NCBI GenBank assembly: GCA_036274155.1
Contig: DASUGH010000183.1
Span: 12,056-76,055 of the forward strand
Origin: Gp6-AA40 sp036274155
GTDB lineage: Bacteria > Acidobacteriota > Vicinamibacteria > Vicinamibacterales > UBA2999
DNA: 64,000 bases
Reading direction: 5' to 3'
Every line of letters begins with the position of its first letter. The stretch's first letter is position 1. The position numbers and the translations under genes were made by a program. Below, piece after piece: positions 17,605-25,287 of this stretch. Below the pieces are notes generated by a model that saw only the letters and a list, made by a program, of their open reading frames with translations, had not been told where the DNA came from and made no database searches.

Positions 17605-19221
17605 ATGGCCGCTCGCGCGGGAACCCGCAAGCGCGCGACCCCCGGACTGCCCTCGTCACGCATGCCGCCCACCGTCCCGCTTACCGACGTCGCCGTCATC
17701 GTCGATGCCGCCGACAACGTGGCTGTGCTCAAGGTGTCGTCGCCGCAAGGCACCAGCCTCGCGTGTCCGGATGGATCGCCGGTCGAACTGCGCGGCTCGA
17801 TCGCCATCGGCCATCGCGTCGCCCTGCGCGCCATTCCTGCCGGCGGCCTCGTTCTCCAGTACGGCCAGCCTATCGGAACGTCGCTGGGGATTGCTGCCGG
17901 TGATCCGGTGACCAAGTCGAACATGACCGACGAGGTGCCGGTGGTGCGGTCGCTGCCCGACGATTTGCAGACACCGCCACCCGATTACCTGCCGCCGGAC
18001 GCAGTGTCAACGTTCACGGGCTTCCGACGCGCCGACGGGCGGGCGGGCACCCGGAACTTCGTGCTCGTTGTGCCAACGAGCATGTGCGCCAGCCACGAGG
18101 CGCTGCAGGTGGCGACGATCGCCGAGTTCACCGAGTACAGCCGCGAACGGTTCCCGAACGTCGATGGGGTGGTGGCGATTCCGCACAACAAGGGATGCGG
18201 ATGCCCGGACGGATCGAATATCGACGTGCTGCTGCGCGTGCTGTCGAACTACGCCGATCATCCCAACGTCGGCGGCGTGGTCCTGATGGAGCTCGGGTGC
18301 GAGAAGACGAACCTGTCGGTCGTGGAGCAGTACCTTCAGCGATGTCGGCGGACGCTGGCCAAGCCGTTCGTCCGCATCGGCGTGCAGGAGGCCGGCGGCA
18401 CACAGGCGGCAATCGCGCGCGGCCTGTCGGCCGTGCGCGACATGCTTCCGCGGGTCAACGAAGCGACCAGGCAGCCGCTGTCGATGCGCGAGCTGGTGCT
18501 CGGCGTCAAGTGCGGCGCCTCGGACGCCTTCTCGGGCATCTCGGCGAATCCGAGTCTTGGCCGTGCGGCCGATCAGCTCATCCGATCCGGCGGTACCGTG
18601 CTCATCACCGAAGTGCCCGAGTTCTGTGGCGCCGAGCATCTACTGGCCCACCGGGCGAAGGATGCGGACACCGCCCGCGCCGTCTATCGCATGGTGGACT
18701 GGTACAAGGCTTACGCCCGGAAGTTCGGCGGCGGCGTGTCCGAGAACCCGAGCCTCGGGAACATCCGCGCCGGTCTGCTGAACATCACCGTCAAGTCGCT
18801 CGGCGCGATCGCGAAGGCGGGTACGACCCGGGTCGAAGGCGTCGTCGACTACGGTGCGCCGCCCGCGACACGCGGTCTGCACCTCATGCAGGGGCCCGGA
18901 TACGACCAGGAGTCGGTGCCCGGCCTCGTGGCTGGCGGTGCGACGATCGTGGTGTTCACGACCGGCCTCGGCAGCACGATGGGAAACGCCATCGTGCCGG
19001 TCATCAAGCTGACGTCGAACACGTCGGTGTTCGAGCGCATGTCCGGCGACATGGACCTCTCCGCCGGCGGCGTGCTCGATGGCACCGAGAGCATCGACTC
19101 GGTGGGCGCGCGGCTCTTCTCGTACATCCGACAGGTCGCGGGTGGCGAGGTGCTGGCGAAGGCCGAGCAGGTGAAGCACCGCGAGTTCCAGGTCTGGTCG
19201 GAACAGGCGGTATCGCTCTAG
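17605..19221 (+). CDS. uxaA: UxaA-family altronate/galactarate dehydratase
   Basis: 538 residues from the ATG at 17605. An N-terminal SAF-type domain (about 20-95) is followed by the catalytic region with family blocks GFRRADGRAGTRNFVLVVPT, IPHNKGCGCPDG, LMELGCEKTN, VKCGASDAFSGISANPSLG, and ENPSLGNIRAGLLNITVKSLGAI. UxaA converts D-altronate to 2-keto-3-deoxygluconate in galacturonate catabolism; the related GarD acts on galactarate. Proximity to a GH28 enzyme fits galacturonate use. The gene lies between two large inverted repeats, and its TAG stop is inside the terminal CTAG of the downstream palindrome. The start is uncertain (17587 TTG or 17662 ATG are possible). Substrate choice between altronate and galactarate is not settled by sequence. 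Confidence 0.88.
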   Translation: MAARAGTRKRATPGLPSSRMPPTVPLTDVAVIVDAADNVAVLKVSSPQGTSLACPDGSPVELRGSIAIGHRVALRAIPAGGLVLQYGQPIGTSLGIAAGDPVTKSNMTDEVPVVRSLPDDLQTPPPDYLPPDAVSTFTGFRRADGRAGTRNFVLVVPTSMCASHEALQVATIAEFTEYSRERFPNVDGVVAIPHNKGCGCPDGSNIDVLLRVLSNYADHPNVGGVVLMELGCEKTNLSVVEQYLQRCRRTLAKPFVRIGVQEAGGTQAAIARGLSAVRDMLPRVNEATRQPLSMRELVLGVKCGASDAFSGISANPSLGRAADQLIRSGGTVLITEVPEFCGAEHLLAHRAKDADTARAVYRMVDWYKAYARKFGGGVSENPSLGNIRAGLLNITVKSLGAIAKAGTTRVEGVVDYGAPPATRGLHLMQGPGYDQESVPGLVAGGATIVVFTTGLGSTMGNAIVPVIKLTSNTSVFERMSGDMDLSAGGVLDGTESIDSVGARLFSYIRQVAGGEVLAKAEQVKHREFQVWSEQAVSL

Positions 19222-19383
19222 TCCCCTGGAAGCGTGATGAGTCACATAATTCCCGGGCGGGGCATCCCGGCTCGCTGCGTTGCTCCTCCTTCAAATATGC
19301 CCAATATTCTCAGTCGTCGCGCCTTGCGATCCGGGTGCCGCGCTCCGGGACTTATGCAACTCATCACGCTTCCAGGGGACTAG
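19218..19383. repeat. 166-bp palindromic element (MITE-like or hairpin repeat)
   Basis: The terminal 25 bases (19218-19242 and 19359-19383) are perfect reverse complements, both ending in CTAG. Imperfect pairing, about 85 percent by hand alignment, continues inward for roughly another 37 bases, with an AT-richer centre around 19290-19310. No ORF inside. The left end contributes the stop codon of the dehydratase gene. Confidence 0.88.
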
Positions 19384-19542
19384 CGGGCCGTGGCGAAAAT
19401 CGCGTCGGCCCGCGACCCTTCGACTTCGCTCAGGGTCGGCACGGAGAAATCCGCACGCCGAGGCGCGGCGCACTGAGCGCTGCTGTCGTGCAGGCTCGCC
19501 ATACTTGACCGCCGGGCGGTTCGGGCACCATTCTCTTGCGGC
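19222..19542. other. Non-coding repeat-rich gap after the dehydratase
   Basis: 321 bp without a gene. It contains most of the 166-bp palindrome and the 24-bp dispersed-type repeat at 19414-19437. The remainder shows no clear promoter or RNA. Confidence 0.6.
19414..19437. repeat. Short dispersed-type repeat with inverted GACCCT/AGGGTC ends
   Basis: Contains CCCTTCGACTTCGCTCAGGG flanked to give GACCCT ... AGGGTC ends. I recognise this word as a recurrent intergenic repeat in many environmental bacterial genomes (established knowledge, from memory). Only one copy is visible here. Confidence 0.6.
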
Positions 19543-20106
19543 ATGCTGCAGGTCCAGCAGGAGCTCGCCGCGCTCAAGTTCATCGATGACCTGTCTGCGC
19601 ACCTGAAAGCCGTCCGCGAGCCGCACAAGGCGCTTCGTCATGTGCTCCGCGATACCCGCGACTTCTTTCAGGCTGCCCATGGGTGCGTCGCGATGCTCCA
19701 TCCCGGGCATCCGAAGGCCGACCTGCTTTTCACGCTGCCAAAGCAGACGGAATGGGATCTCGACGTCCTGACCCGCTACATCCGCGACGCACAGCCGCCG
19801 GTGCAGCGGGACATGCTGATTGGATCGGTGCGGCGGCGTGGTGGCGCATGGGGCGCGATCGCGTTCGTGCGCCGCGCTCATTCGTTCAGTCGAGACGATC
19901 GGCGCCTCATCCGCCGCGTCACCGAGGCGCTGTCTGCCGCCCTTCACCAGCTCGACCGGGAGCGGCTTCTCGGAGTACGAGATCGCATCGACAGAAAGTT
20001 GATGGAGCAGATCCATCCAAAGGATCTCTTCTACCAGATTCTCGACGGTATCCGCTCCCTGACTCTCTACGATCTCCACAGGGATTCGCATCCTCAACAC
20101 AAGTGA
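19543..20106 (+). pseudogene. Truncated GAF-domain signalling protein
   Basis: The frame encodes 187 residues. The first 175 look like the N-terminal GAF sensor of a larger signalling protein (QELAALKFIDDLSAHL..., LLFTLPKQTEWDLDVLTRYIRD..., HSFSRDDRRLIRRVTEAL) and lead into what looks like the start of a second domain (HPKDLFYQILDGIRSLTLYDL). There, where a second GAF domain should continue, the sequence breaks off into about eight unrelated residues and a stop. Downstream sequence encodes part of an unrelated protein. I read it as a 5' fragment left by a deletion; a genuine short GAF protein is less likely. Confidence 0.6.
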
Positions 20107-20122
20107 GCTCTGTCGAGACGCA

Positions 20123-20368
20123 GTGTTTGCCGCAGCGCAAAAGGCCGTTGGAGCTCACAAGACGGTCGGTCTTGACAATCGAATCGTGAGCGCCAGCTTG
20201 CTAGCGCCAGGTGTGATTCTCGCGCACATTTTGAGTAGCGCCGAAGTGCCACAAGGACCGTTTGCGGGACAGATCCAGTTCAGGTTTACATTGGTTATCG
20301 TGAAGCAAGACGACGCTTGGAAGTTACGGTCATCGTCCACGACGGTGGTGCAACCGCCTTCGAGCTGA
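20123..20368 (+). pseudogene. C-terminal remnant of a SnoaL-like (SgcJ/EcaC, DUF4440-type) protein
   Basis: An 81-residue frame whose last 60 residues resemble the second half of the small SnoaL-like fold: VILAHILSSAEVPQG..., then FRFTLVIVKQDDAWKLRSSSTTVV, matching the usual terminal strands and the conserved Trp. The N-terminal helix region of the fold is absent and there is no ribosome-binding site. Base composition is visibly lower in G+C than in neighbouring genes, hinting at foreign origin. It probably lost its 5' part in the same event that truncated the GAF gene just upstream. Confidence 0.5.
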
Positions 20369-20464
20369 TGTCGGCACCAAACTGACCCGCTCCCTACCCG
20401 TAAAGGCGGACAATCCCTCTCTGTGGCACTATTGCGCGTCGCATTGGCCCGGAGGACAAGATCC

Positions 20465-21319
20465 ATGACTCGCTCGTTGTGCTCGCTCGCCACCGCCCTG
20501 CTCGTTCTGACCGCGGCCCCATCCTCCGCGCAGATCCTCGTCGCCAACGACGGCCCCATCGTCTACGGCCACCATCATCTGGCGGTCTCGAACGTCGAGG
20601 CGCACAAGAAGTTCTGGATCGACACGCTGGGCGGAACGCTCATGAAAATGTCGCCCACGACCGATGCCATCAAGTTTCCGAACGTATTCCTGCTCATGCG
20701 CGCCCAGGCGCCTTCGGGCGGCACCAAGGGCACGAGCGTGAATCACATCGGCTTCTCGGTGCCCAACCTCCGTCAGACCGTGGACCGGATCAAGGCCAAC
20801 GGCTACCGCATGGTGACGCGCGATGAAGTCGCGGCCACGCAGGAGGTGAAAGACGACATCGCTGCGCTCAACGCCAACGTCTCGATCGCGTTCGCCATGG
20901 CGCCCGACGACGTGAAGGTGGAGCTGGTCGAGTCGCGGACGCAGAAGGTGCCAATCGCGCTGCACCATGTGCACTTCTTCGGCCAGCAGAACACAGAGAT
21001 GCAGGCGTGGTACGCGAAGGTGTTCGGCGCGAAGCCGCGGGCGGCGGGCGGTACGTTCCTCTCCGCCGATCTGCCAGGCGTCGCGCTGAACTTCACGGCG
21101 TCGACCGAGCCGGTCGTCGGCACGAAGGGACGGGCGCTCGATCACATCGGCTTCGAGATCGACAACCTGGAAGCGTTCTGCAAGAACCTCGAGGCCCAGG
21201 GCATCAAGCTCGACGTGACCCCGCGCAAGGTGCCAGGCACCGAGATCACCATCGCCTTCATCACCGATCCGTGGGGCACGTCGATCGAGCTCAGCGAAGG
21301 ACTGGACAAGCTGCCGTAA
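20465..21319 (+). CDS. Secreted VOC-superfamily (glyoxalase/dioxygenase fold) protein
   Basis: 284 residues from the ATG at 20465, supported by GGAGGA 8 nt upstream and a signal peptide ending PSSA-Q. Two VOC modules follow: the first begins VYGHHHLAVSNVEAHKKFW and the second IALHHVHFFGQQNTEMQAWYAKVFG, each with the His/Glu pattern of metal-binding glyoxalase folds (NHIGFSV, LDHIGFEI, and WGTSIELSEG at the end). VOC proteins can be lyases, dioxygenases, isomerases or binding proteins; nothing here fixes which, and the exported location is unusual for glyoxalase I. Monocistronic by spacing. Confidence 0.87.
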   Translation: MTRSLCSLATALLVLTAAPSSAQILVANDGPIVYGHHHLAVSNVEAHKKFWIDTLGGTLMKMSPTTDAIKFPNVFLLMRAQAPSGGTKGTSVNHIGFSVPNLRQTVDRIKANGYRMVTRDEVAATQEVKDDIAALNANVSIAFAMAPDDVKVELVESRTQKVPIALHHVHFFGQQNTEMQAWYAKVFGAKPRAAGGTFLSADLPGVALNFTASTEPVVGTKGRALDHIGFEIDNLEAFCKNLEAQGIKLDVTPRKVPGTEITIAFITDPWGTSIELSEGLDKLP

Positions 21320-21410
21320 GAACCCCACGGCTGCATACATCCATCTCTTCCCCTCCTCCGTAGGACTGACGGGTGCCGTGGTGCACCGCCACTCTCCAAC
21401 GGAGGAAAAC

Positions 21411-22930
21411 ATGTCTGCTCTCTCGAAACGTATCGGGTTGGCGCTCGCGGTGGCGGCGCTTGCCGGCATGGGCGTCCATGCATCGAGCCACCGCGAGGCG
21501 CCGGGGATCACCAAGTCGCCGAAGGTAGACGGCACCGACTTCTACATGTTCCGGAGCTACGAGCCGGGGCGTCAGAACTACGTGACCGTGATCGCCAACT
21601 ACGTCCCGCTCCAGGACGTCTACGGCGGGCCGAACTTCTTTCAGCTCGACGAAGACGCGCTCTACGACATCCATCTCGACAACGACGGCGACGCCATCGA
21701 GGACCTCACCTTCGAGTTCCGCTTCACGAACACCGCCAGGAATCTCTCGCTGAACATCGGAGGACAGGCGGTGGCCATCCCGCTCATCAATGCCGGCGGC
21801 ATCGGACCCGACCCGGCGGATACAGCGGCGTTGAACGTCACCGAGAGTTACACCCTGACCCTCGTGCGTGGAGATCGCGAGAGGGGAAAGCGGAGCATGG
21901 TCGTCAACGCCCAGACCGGCGGGCGCAGTTTCGCGAAGCCGGTGGACCGTATCGGCGACAAGTCCATTCGTGACGACACCAGAGGGCTCGGATCGGTGCC
22001 TCCGAACGATCGCTACAACGAGTATGCGAACAACCACATCTACGAGATCGCGATCCCTGACTGCCACACCTCCGGACGGGTCTTCGTCGGCCAGCGGCGG
22101 GAAGGCTTCGTCGTCAATCTCGCGGAGACGTTCGACCTCATCAACTTGAACCCGGTCGGATCACCGAACGAGGAGCGAAACGACCTCGCCAGCAAGAACG
22201 TCACATCGCTCGCCCTCGAGCTGCCGATCGACTGTGTGACGAGCGGCCACGATCCGGTGATTGGCGGCTGGACGACGGCCAGCGTGAAGAGATCGGGTGA
22301 CAAGGGCAAGGAGGACCCGCGCCGAGACTTCGTGCAGGTCTCGCGGCTGGGGCATCCGCTGGTGAACGAGGTGGTGATCGGCTACAAGGACAAGAACAAG
22401 TTCAACGGCAGCGAGCCGAAGCACGATGGCCAGTTCGCCAAGTACGTGACCAACCCCACACTGCCGGCGCTCATCGAGGCGCTGTTCAGCGTGCCCGCGC
22501 CGACGGTCCCGCGCAACGATCTGGTGCAGGTGTTCCTGACCGGCGTGCCCGGTCTGACACAGCCACAGCATGTCACGCCGTCGGAGATGCTGAGATTGAA
22601 CACGTCGATTGCGCCTGTCGCGCCGGCGTCGCAGAACCCACTCGGCGTGCTGGGCAGCGATCCTGCCGGCTTTCCAAACGGACGCCGGCCGGGTGACGAC
22701 GTCGTGGATATCGAGCTGCGGGCGGTCATGGGCGTGCTGCTCCCGGCAGACCAGGCCCCGGCGGGGCAGCTTCCGTACACCGACGGCGCCTTCATCAACG
22801 CGATGGTCGGATACGCGCCGAGCGGCGCCCTCAGCGCAGACCCCGGGCTCCAGCTGTTCCGTCCGAGCTTCCCGTACCTGCAGGTGCCGCTCTCGGGATC
22901 ACCGAATCCAGCACACGGGTTGGCGCCGTA
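21411..22930 (+). CDS. DUF4331-family secreted protein
   Basis: About 506 residues from the ATG at 21411 (GGAGGA 5 nt upstream), with a Sec signal peptide ending GVHA-S. The mature protein begins with the DUF4331 hallmark SSHREAPGI and continues with DGTDFYMFRSYEPGRQNYVTV, typical of the family. DUF4331 proteins are exported, of unknown function, and in Acidobacteriota often stand beside DUF4198 and HupE-like proteins, as they do here. It is likely the first gene of a locus reaching to 24623, though a tandem-repeat tract interrupts the spacing to the next gene. Confidence 0.88.
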
Positions 22931-22993
22931 GATCGTTCGGATCGTTCGGATCGTTCGCATCGTTCGGATCGTTCGAGTCGTTCGGGCCGTTCG
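22931..22993. repeat. Seven 9-bp tandem repeats (GATCGTTCG and variants)
   Basis: Seven head-to-tail nonamers starting directly after the DUF4331 stop. Units 1, 2, 3 and 5 are identical, and the last two have drifted. The complement of the unit, CCGAACGATC, occurs once downstream at 23012-23021, touching the Shine-Dalgarno of the DUF4198 gene. Confidence 0.92.
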
Positions 22994-23011
22994 GAACCTT
23001 CCCCGAATGAC

Positions 23012-23027
23012 CCGAACGATCAGGAGG
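23012..23027 (+). promoter_or_regulatory. Repeat-complementary segment joined to the DUF4198 Shine-Dalgarno
   Basis: CCGAACGATC (23012-23021) is the exact reverse complement of the upstream nonamer unit plus one base, and runs directly into AGGAGG (23022-23027), 4 nt before the ATG at 23032. Base pairing with any upstream unit would create a hairpin abutting the ribosome-binding site. Confidence 0.6.
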
Positions 23028-23031
23028 CTTC

Positions 23032-23868
23032 ATGACCCGTCTCATTCGACTGCGCGGCGTGTTGATGACTGTGCTCATCGTGTTTGGCGGGACAACCCTG
23101 AGCGCACACGACTTCTGGATCGAGCCGCCCGCGTTTCAGACACGGCCGGGTGCGCTGGTCGGTCTGCACCTGATGGTCGGCGAGCGCATGCTCGGCGACG
23201 CGATTCCGAGGGATACCGCAGGCATCGAGCGTTTCGTCGTCGCGCGGGACGCACAGGAGCAGCCGGTGCCGGGCCGCGAGGGCGGCGACCCGGCGGGAGT
23301 ACTCCGCGTCGATGGCGCCGGGCTGCTGATCGTCGGCTACCACAGCCGCCCGCACGCGATCGAGCTCACAGCCGACAAGTTCGAGAAGTACCTGGGCGAG
23401 GAAGGGCTCGACGCCGTACAGGCGATCCTTGCCCGAATGAAGAGGAAGCCTGCCGTGGCCCGCGAACAGTTTTCCCGGTGTGCGAAGTCGCTGCTCTCGA
23501 GCGGTGCAACGTCAGTGGCAGAGCGCGACCGCGCCATCGGTCTGCCGCTGGAGCTCGTCGCCGACCGCAACCCCTACGCGCTCGCCGGGACGCAGCCGGA
23601 CTTTCCCGTGACACTTCTCTATCGCGGCAAACCGCTGCGTGACGCACTGGTCATCGCCATCAACCGCGACGATCCCGACGGGCGCCTGCGGGCCCGGACC
23701 GACCGGGACGGTCGCGTCAGCTTCCGTCTGCCGCGCAGCGGGGTGTGGTTGATCAAGGCGGTCCACATGATCCCTGCCGAGTCCGGTCACGACGTCGACT
23801 GGGAAAGCTTCTGGGCGTCTTTGACCTTCGAGCTTCGGGCCGCCGGCGCGCCGGCGGCAGGCTCATGA
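23032..23868 (+). CDS. DUF4198-family periplasmic protein
   Basis: 278 residues with a signal peptide ending LSA-H and the family opening AHDFWIEPPAFQTRPG. The second half has the beta-sandwich pattern VTLLYRGKPLRDALVIAINRDDPDG ... TDRDGRVSFRLPRSGVWLIKAVHMIP seen in DUF4198/NikM-like proteins, thought to work with metal (nickel or cobalt) uptake or with TonB receptors. The Shine-Dalgarno AGGAGG is 4 nt upstream. Ends in an ATGA overlap with the next gene, so they are co-translated. The metal link is family knowledge, not visible directly. Confidence 0.87.
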   Translation: MTRLIRLRGVLMTVLIVFGGTTLSAHDFWIEPPAFQTRPGALVGLHLMVGERMLGDAIPRDTAGIERFVVARDAQEQPVPGREGGDPAGVLRVDGAGLLIVGYHSRPHAIELTADKFEKYLGEEGLDAVQAILARMKRKPAVAREQFSRCAKSLLSSGATSVAERDRAIGLPLELVADRNPYALAGTQPDFPVTLLYRGKPLRDALVIAINRDDPDGRLRARTDRDGRVSFRLPRSGVWLIKAVHMIPAESGHDVDWESFWASLTFELRAAGAPAAGS

Positions 23869-24623
23869 GCACGAGTGTGAGCGCGGCCGGGCTTCACTTG
23901 GCAGCATGCCTGCTGGCTCTGTCGGCAGCGTCATCCACCTGGCCGTCAGAGGCTGCGGCACACGAGGTCGGCACCACCGCGGTGACGGCGACGGTGGATG
24001 GCAGGCACTATACGGTGCAGCTCACACTCGATCCCGCGTCCCTCGTCGCGAAGCTCGATGCGGCGGCCGGAAGGCCGCGCCCGGGTCCGCTCTCGGTCGA
24101 CGACTACGAGCGGCTGCTCGAACGCCGGGCAGACGAGATCCTCCGGCATGTGACGGTCACCTTCGACGACAGGCAGGTGACGCCGTCGCTCGAATCGGTG
24201 AGCGAGGCGCCGGCTACGCCGACGGGGCCGGCAGAGGATTCGCTCGCCGCGCCACGCATCTGCCTGCGGTTGACCGGCAACGTGCCGCATGGCGCTCGAA
24301 CGTTTCGCTGGTCCTACGATCTCACGTTCGCTTCTTACCGGTTCATCGTCAAACGCGCGGCCGGTCCAGTTGGACGAGTCGAGTGGCTGGAGGGCGGACG
24401 ACCGAGCAGTCCGTTCGAGCTGGGTATTCCATCGCCGCTCGGAGCGGCATCGCTCCAGACGGCACGAGCAGCGTTGTTCGGCGCGCTGCTCATCCTGGCC
24501 CTGGCGCTGGGCTTGCGACTGCTTCCGCACATCCAAAACCGCCTGTGGTCCGTAGAGAGAAGATGTCAGTCCCGAGTGCCGGCTGCACCGGGACCATTCA
24601 GCTCGCGCAGCCGGGTCTCATAG
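23865..24623 (+). CDS. HupE/UreJ-like periplasmic domain protein lacking the HupE permease part
   Basis: 252 residues starting inside the stop of the DUF4198 gene (ATGA). A signal peptide is followed by AHEVGTTAVTATVDG and a beta-rich periplasmic domain to about residue 190, resembling the N-terminal extension of acidobacterial HupE/UreJ-type proteins (my reading from memory). Where the six-helix HupE metal permease should start, only one hydrophobic helix (about 206-224) occurs, followed by about 28 residues of arginine/serine-rich tail that look non-conserved. Either a natural single-helix variant, or a gene that lost its permease half by deletion or frameshift. Confidence 0.65.
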   Translation: MSTSVSAAGLHLAACLLALSAASSTWPSEAAAHEVGTTAVTATVDGRHYTVQLTLDPASLVAKLDAAAGRPRPGPLSVDDYERLLERRADEILRHVTVTFDDRQVTPSLESVSEAPATPTGPAEDSLAAPRICLRLTGNVPHGARTFRWSYDLTFASYRFIVKRAAGPVGRVEWLEGGRPSSPFELGIPSPLGAASLQTARAALFGALLILALALGLRLLPHIQNRLWSVERRCQSRVPAAPGPFSSRSRVS

Positions 24624-24660
24624 CTCGAGAGTTGCGGCATCTGCAGCTGATGGGTGCGAG

Positions 24661-25287
24661 GTGAGCGGAACAGGAACCGTGGGATTCGTGCGATACAATT
24701 CGGCCTCCGTGCTCCCAGATGACCGAGGCGCGCAGACCGACACCGATGTTCTGCTGCTCCAGCGGCTCGCCCGCCGCGACGCCAGCGCGCTCGGTGACCT
24801 CTACGATCGGCACAACCGGCTCCTGTTCGGCCTCATCGTGCGGATCCTTGGCCAGCGCGGCGAGGCAGAGGACGTGCTTCAGGAAGTCTTCATGACGGCA
24901 TGGACGCGCGCCGGCACCTACAACGCCGCGCTCGGGACGCCGGTGGGTTGGCTGGTAGGCATCGCGCGCAATCGTTCGGTGGATCGCCTGCGCGCAAACG
25001 CCGCCCGTATGAGAGCTGTCGAAGCGGCTCCGCCGCTGGTGCTCGCCGGCGCAGGATCTCCAGAAGCCGAGGCGCTCAGCGGCGAACAGCAGCGTGCGGT
25101 GGCCCGCGCGCTCAACGGCTTGCCCCCCGATCAGCGTGACCTGATCGAAGAGGCTTACTTTCTGGGGCTCACGCATTCCGAGCTGGCGGAACGCCATCGG
25201 CTTCCGCTCGGCACCGTGAAGACCCGCATTCGGGCAGGGATGCTGGCGCTGCGGCAGCTGCTGTCGCACAGTTACATCGAGCAATGA
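24661..25287 (+). CDS. ECF-family RNA polymerase sigma factor
   Basis: 208 residues in the longest frame. Region 2 reads ALGDLYDRHNRLLFGLIVRILGQ and EAEDVLQEVFMTAWTRAGTY; region 4 reads PPDQRDLIEEAYFLGLTHSELAERHRLPLGTVKTRIRAGM. This is a complete sigma-2/sigma-4 ECF factor of the SigK/SigE-like kind. The first 20 or so residues are doubtful, since GTG codons at 24679, 24688 and 24709 are also possible starts. The 3' end overlaps the cupin gene (ATGA), the usual arrangement for a sigma factor and its regulator. The gene follows the DUF4198/HupE-like genes by only 37 bp, so it could belong to the same transcription unit. Confidence 0.92.
   Translation: MSGTGTVGFVRYNSASVLPDDRGAQTDTDVLLLQRLARRDASALGDLYDRHNRLLFGLIVRILGQRGEAEDVLQEVFMTAWTRAGTYNAALGTPVGWLVGIARNRSVDRLRANAARMRAVEAAPPLVLAGAGSPEAEALSGEQQRAVARALNGLPPDQRDLIEEAYFLGLTHSELAERHRLPLGTVKTRIRAGMLALRQLLSHSYIEQ

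Noticed and set aside
18084..19508. 474-codon plus-strand frame inside and beyond the dehydratase gene
   Set aside because: Out of frame with the clearly conserved UxaA sequence; Arg-rich shadow that runs through the palindrome.
22931..22993. Coding repeat (SFGSFGSFxSFGSF) in an overlapping frame
   Set aside because: The frame starts inside the DUF4331 gene in a shadow frame, with no start signal; the repeat is better read as non-coding DNA.
24673..24699. ECF-type autoregulatory promoter (GGAACC ... GATACAAT) at the start of the sigma gene
   Set aside because: Spacing of about 13 bp is too short for an ECF promoter, and it may lie within the coding region.
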